NCBI GenBank assembly: GCA_026545765.1
Contig: JAIFAC010000165.1
Coordinates: forward strand, 93,413-157,412
Direction of reading: 5' to 3'
Length of the DNA: 64,000 nucleotides
Source of the DNA: Plantago major
Taxonomy: Eukaryota > Streptophyta > Magnoliopsida > Lamiales > Plantaginaceae
Shown here: positions 61,851-64,000 of the stretch, piece after piece
Layout: each line of letters opens with the position of its first letter
How positions within the stretch are numbered: the stretch's first letter is position 1
Notes under the pieces: model-generated
Told to the model about the DNA's origin: nothing
The model's database searches: none
The model's input: the letters and a program-made list of their open reading frames with translations, nothing else
Program-made: the position numbers and the translations under genes

Positions 61851-64000
61851 TACCATGATCTCGAACCAAACTATACACACAAAAAAATTTAAAATAAATT
61901 TTGTAATTGTATTAAATATTATAAATAACGTTGCTTGCACAATTTTACTGGTATAATAAATGAGTATGCTCTTAGACCAACTCCAGCCTGGAGGGTCTAA
62001 AACTTGGCATCTGATTGATCAGACTGTATTTCAGACCAATCTGATCCCCTTTTCTTTTTATGTTTTCCTTTTCTTATCTTTATTTTCTTTTTGTTTTATT
62101 TCTTAGTTTCTTTTTTTTGCAGCTATCGGAAAAGAGTACGCTGAGGAGGAATGGTATTATTTTTTAATTTAATGTAGCGTAATTTTTCTCTCAAGTGTTG
62201 TAATGTATACTCTAAATTATTTTATTTTTTATTTCCAAAGTATTGTAACTTTTGAATTTTTATTTAATGTTATTTTTAATTGACGACATTTAAATATGAA
62301 CTTTGAAGTTTTAGTATAAATGGTCAAAGAATAGTGTAGTTTAAAAGAAATGAGAAATAAAAAAAAGAAAATTGTGTGCGATGGAGTTTGATTGTTGGAA
62401 GTGAAAGGTTTGATTGAGTTTAATGTAGGTAATATCTTTGGCGATGGAAGAAAGCGTGCTGATTCGTTGGGATCTAGATGAGATGGTGTGATAGGGTTTG
62501 ATTATTTGGATGATGGTACCTATGGAAGTGTGGAATAGTTCATTGGATTCTTTAAGCACGAAATTGGTCGCATGCATTCTTAGAACCTGGACGGTACTCG
62601 TTGGGACCCAATCTTGCTATCCATTTCACTGCTTACATGATGAGGAAGTTTCAATTTTTTTTTTTTAATATCCTTTACGATGCAAAATGCGTAGTCTGTA
62701 AATATCGTCATTCATATCGATCCAATCACAATCGTTAAACATTCGTCAAATGATCTATCATAGCTTCTATCATTTCTAGATAAACCTTATTTTGTCGTGG
62801 AATCGACCCATGTGAGCCGCGCCCTACGGGATTATGGTAGCCTTGTCAGTTCAACAAAATGAAATTTGAGCGCCGTTCTTGGAAATCCCCCAGATTTCAT
62901 GTATCATATTAGGTATGAGCTTATACCTAGTCACCCTTCTAAAAAAGAGCATGATCATTTCTCAGAATACCTGATTTTTACCCATACAATTTAAATGATC
63001 ACATTACATATGTAATGACCGTCCACTTGTATTCAGTAACAAACTTCGGAATATGTAATAGTATATGCGTGGGAAATGGGCAATGCACTATTGACTAGAA
63101 ATTAAAGGACTCGTTTTTGAAGTACAAAAAATAAAACCCACACCCACAGCGAGTGGAGAATCTGAAACCGAGGATTCGGCGAATTAGGTCAATTTTTTAC
63201 AATATGATAATTTTAATAGAAAATCACACCGTAAATTTAAGGCTAAAATAATAATAAAAATAATTAAAACCAATGGATTCTATTACTAAATTTACATGCT
63301 TTGCATAATTTAAATATATTTGTAAATTTTGCTATCACGGAAAAACTTACATTCTAAAATTAAAAAACTACCCCACCCAACAAATAACAAATTATATTAA
63401 CTCATAAAATTACATATTTAATGTCACTAAAAATACACTCTTTGACACATTTTACGTTACCATTGCCCATTTAATTACTACCTTTAATAAAATTATCGTC
63501 GGCCTAATATATGAAAATTTTCGGGAACCCAGGGACAATATATATTATGCATTACACTTACAAAACACCTAAAAAAGAAAACCAATGCACAAATGTATTT
63601 GAAAGAATTGGAAATGTTGATAAAAGAAAAAATGAAAGAGACATTCATGGGTGAACCTTATTTTATAATAACGCAAAACCTACTTACTGAACCACTCATC
63701 CGCAGCAAAAACATTGGATTTAATCCTGTACATATATAGTATATTAATTTAAATCTCAGCGAGATTTTAGGAGGACAAGGTTTATTCGTTTTAATCCCAA
63801 AAACATAATCAAGAGAAGGACGTGCGCTCTATCTACGGCCTTCTCCAAGTTAACAGTAAGCGGAAGTTACCAAATGAGATCGCCCATTGTTGATTAAAGA
63901 GACAAAGCTAAATAATTCTGTAGTGTATTGAATGAAGAAGAATTTGCAGTACAAAGATACAGATAGAGTGAGCAAATTGTGGCTGGTGTCAGAATCAATC
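61851..64000. other. AT-rich intergenic DNA to the end of the window
   Basis: No gene is recognised. A short palindrome (CCAGCCTGG) lies near 61986. A minus-strand open frame at 62341-62577 has no recognisable content. The last 200 bases are less AT-rich and could begin a gene outside the window, but nothing identifies it. Confidence 0.45.

Noticed and set aside
1..64000. tRNA, rRNA, CRISPR arrays or bacterial-type operons
   Set aside because: None seen by eye. I found no convincing tRNA B-box with a foldable body, and the window is clearly plant nuclear DNA.

Overview
This is a eudicot plant nuclear genome window. It has GT-AG multi-exon genes with recognisable plant orthologues, AT-rich intergenic DNA, two Ty1/copia LTR retrotransposons, a hAT-like DNA transposon, a Stowaway-type MITE and microsatellites. 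The species cannot be named from the sequence.

Layout. 1374-6257 (-): MTA, the METTL3-type mRNA m6A methyltransferase. 7033-23446 (+): a very large (16.4 kb) Copia element with ~1.4 kb LTRs, tRNA-iMet-type primer site, gag, pol and polypurine tract. Between pol and the 3' LTR it carries ~5 kb of extra gene-like sequence with phase-0 introns and its own TATA box. 24100-25512 (+): a Yippee-like zinc-binding protein. 26762-31210 (-): a PUX10/FAF2-type UBA-UAS-UBX protein. 31754-35578 (-): a ZNHIT2-type HIT zinc-finger protein. 35796-40861: a hAT-like element with an exact 8-bp target duplication, ~0.2 kb upstream of the ZNHIT2 start codon. It holds what looks like a captured first exon of a plastid acyl-ACP desaturase. 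41398-45101 (-): a LONESOME HIGHWAY-like bHLH factor. 47637-48542: a retroposed, poly(A)-tailed segment with a 13-bp target duplication. 50474-50948: a Stowaway-like MITE. 56639-61845 (-): a second, 5.2 kb Copia element. The rest is AT-rich DNA in which I recognise no genes.

The five host genes are not an operon or an obvious pathway. They are m6A writing (MTA), ubiquitin/Cdc48 and lipid-droplet quality control (PUX10), an R2TP-linked zinc finger (ZNHIT2), a Yippee protein and a vascular-type bHLH.

Sequence quality matters here. Three of the five genes (MTA, PUX10, bHLH) carry single-base frame breaks inside otherwise conserved exons. Both retrotransposons carry a systematic change in which C-A-G or C-T-G in one copy reads as CG in the other. 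The two LTRs of the big element show this directly. I think it is most likely a long-read base-calling artefact at methylated CHG sites. Many apparent pseudogene lesions in the transposons may therefore not be real.
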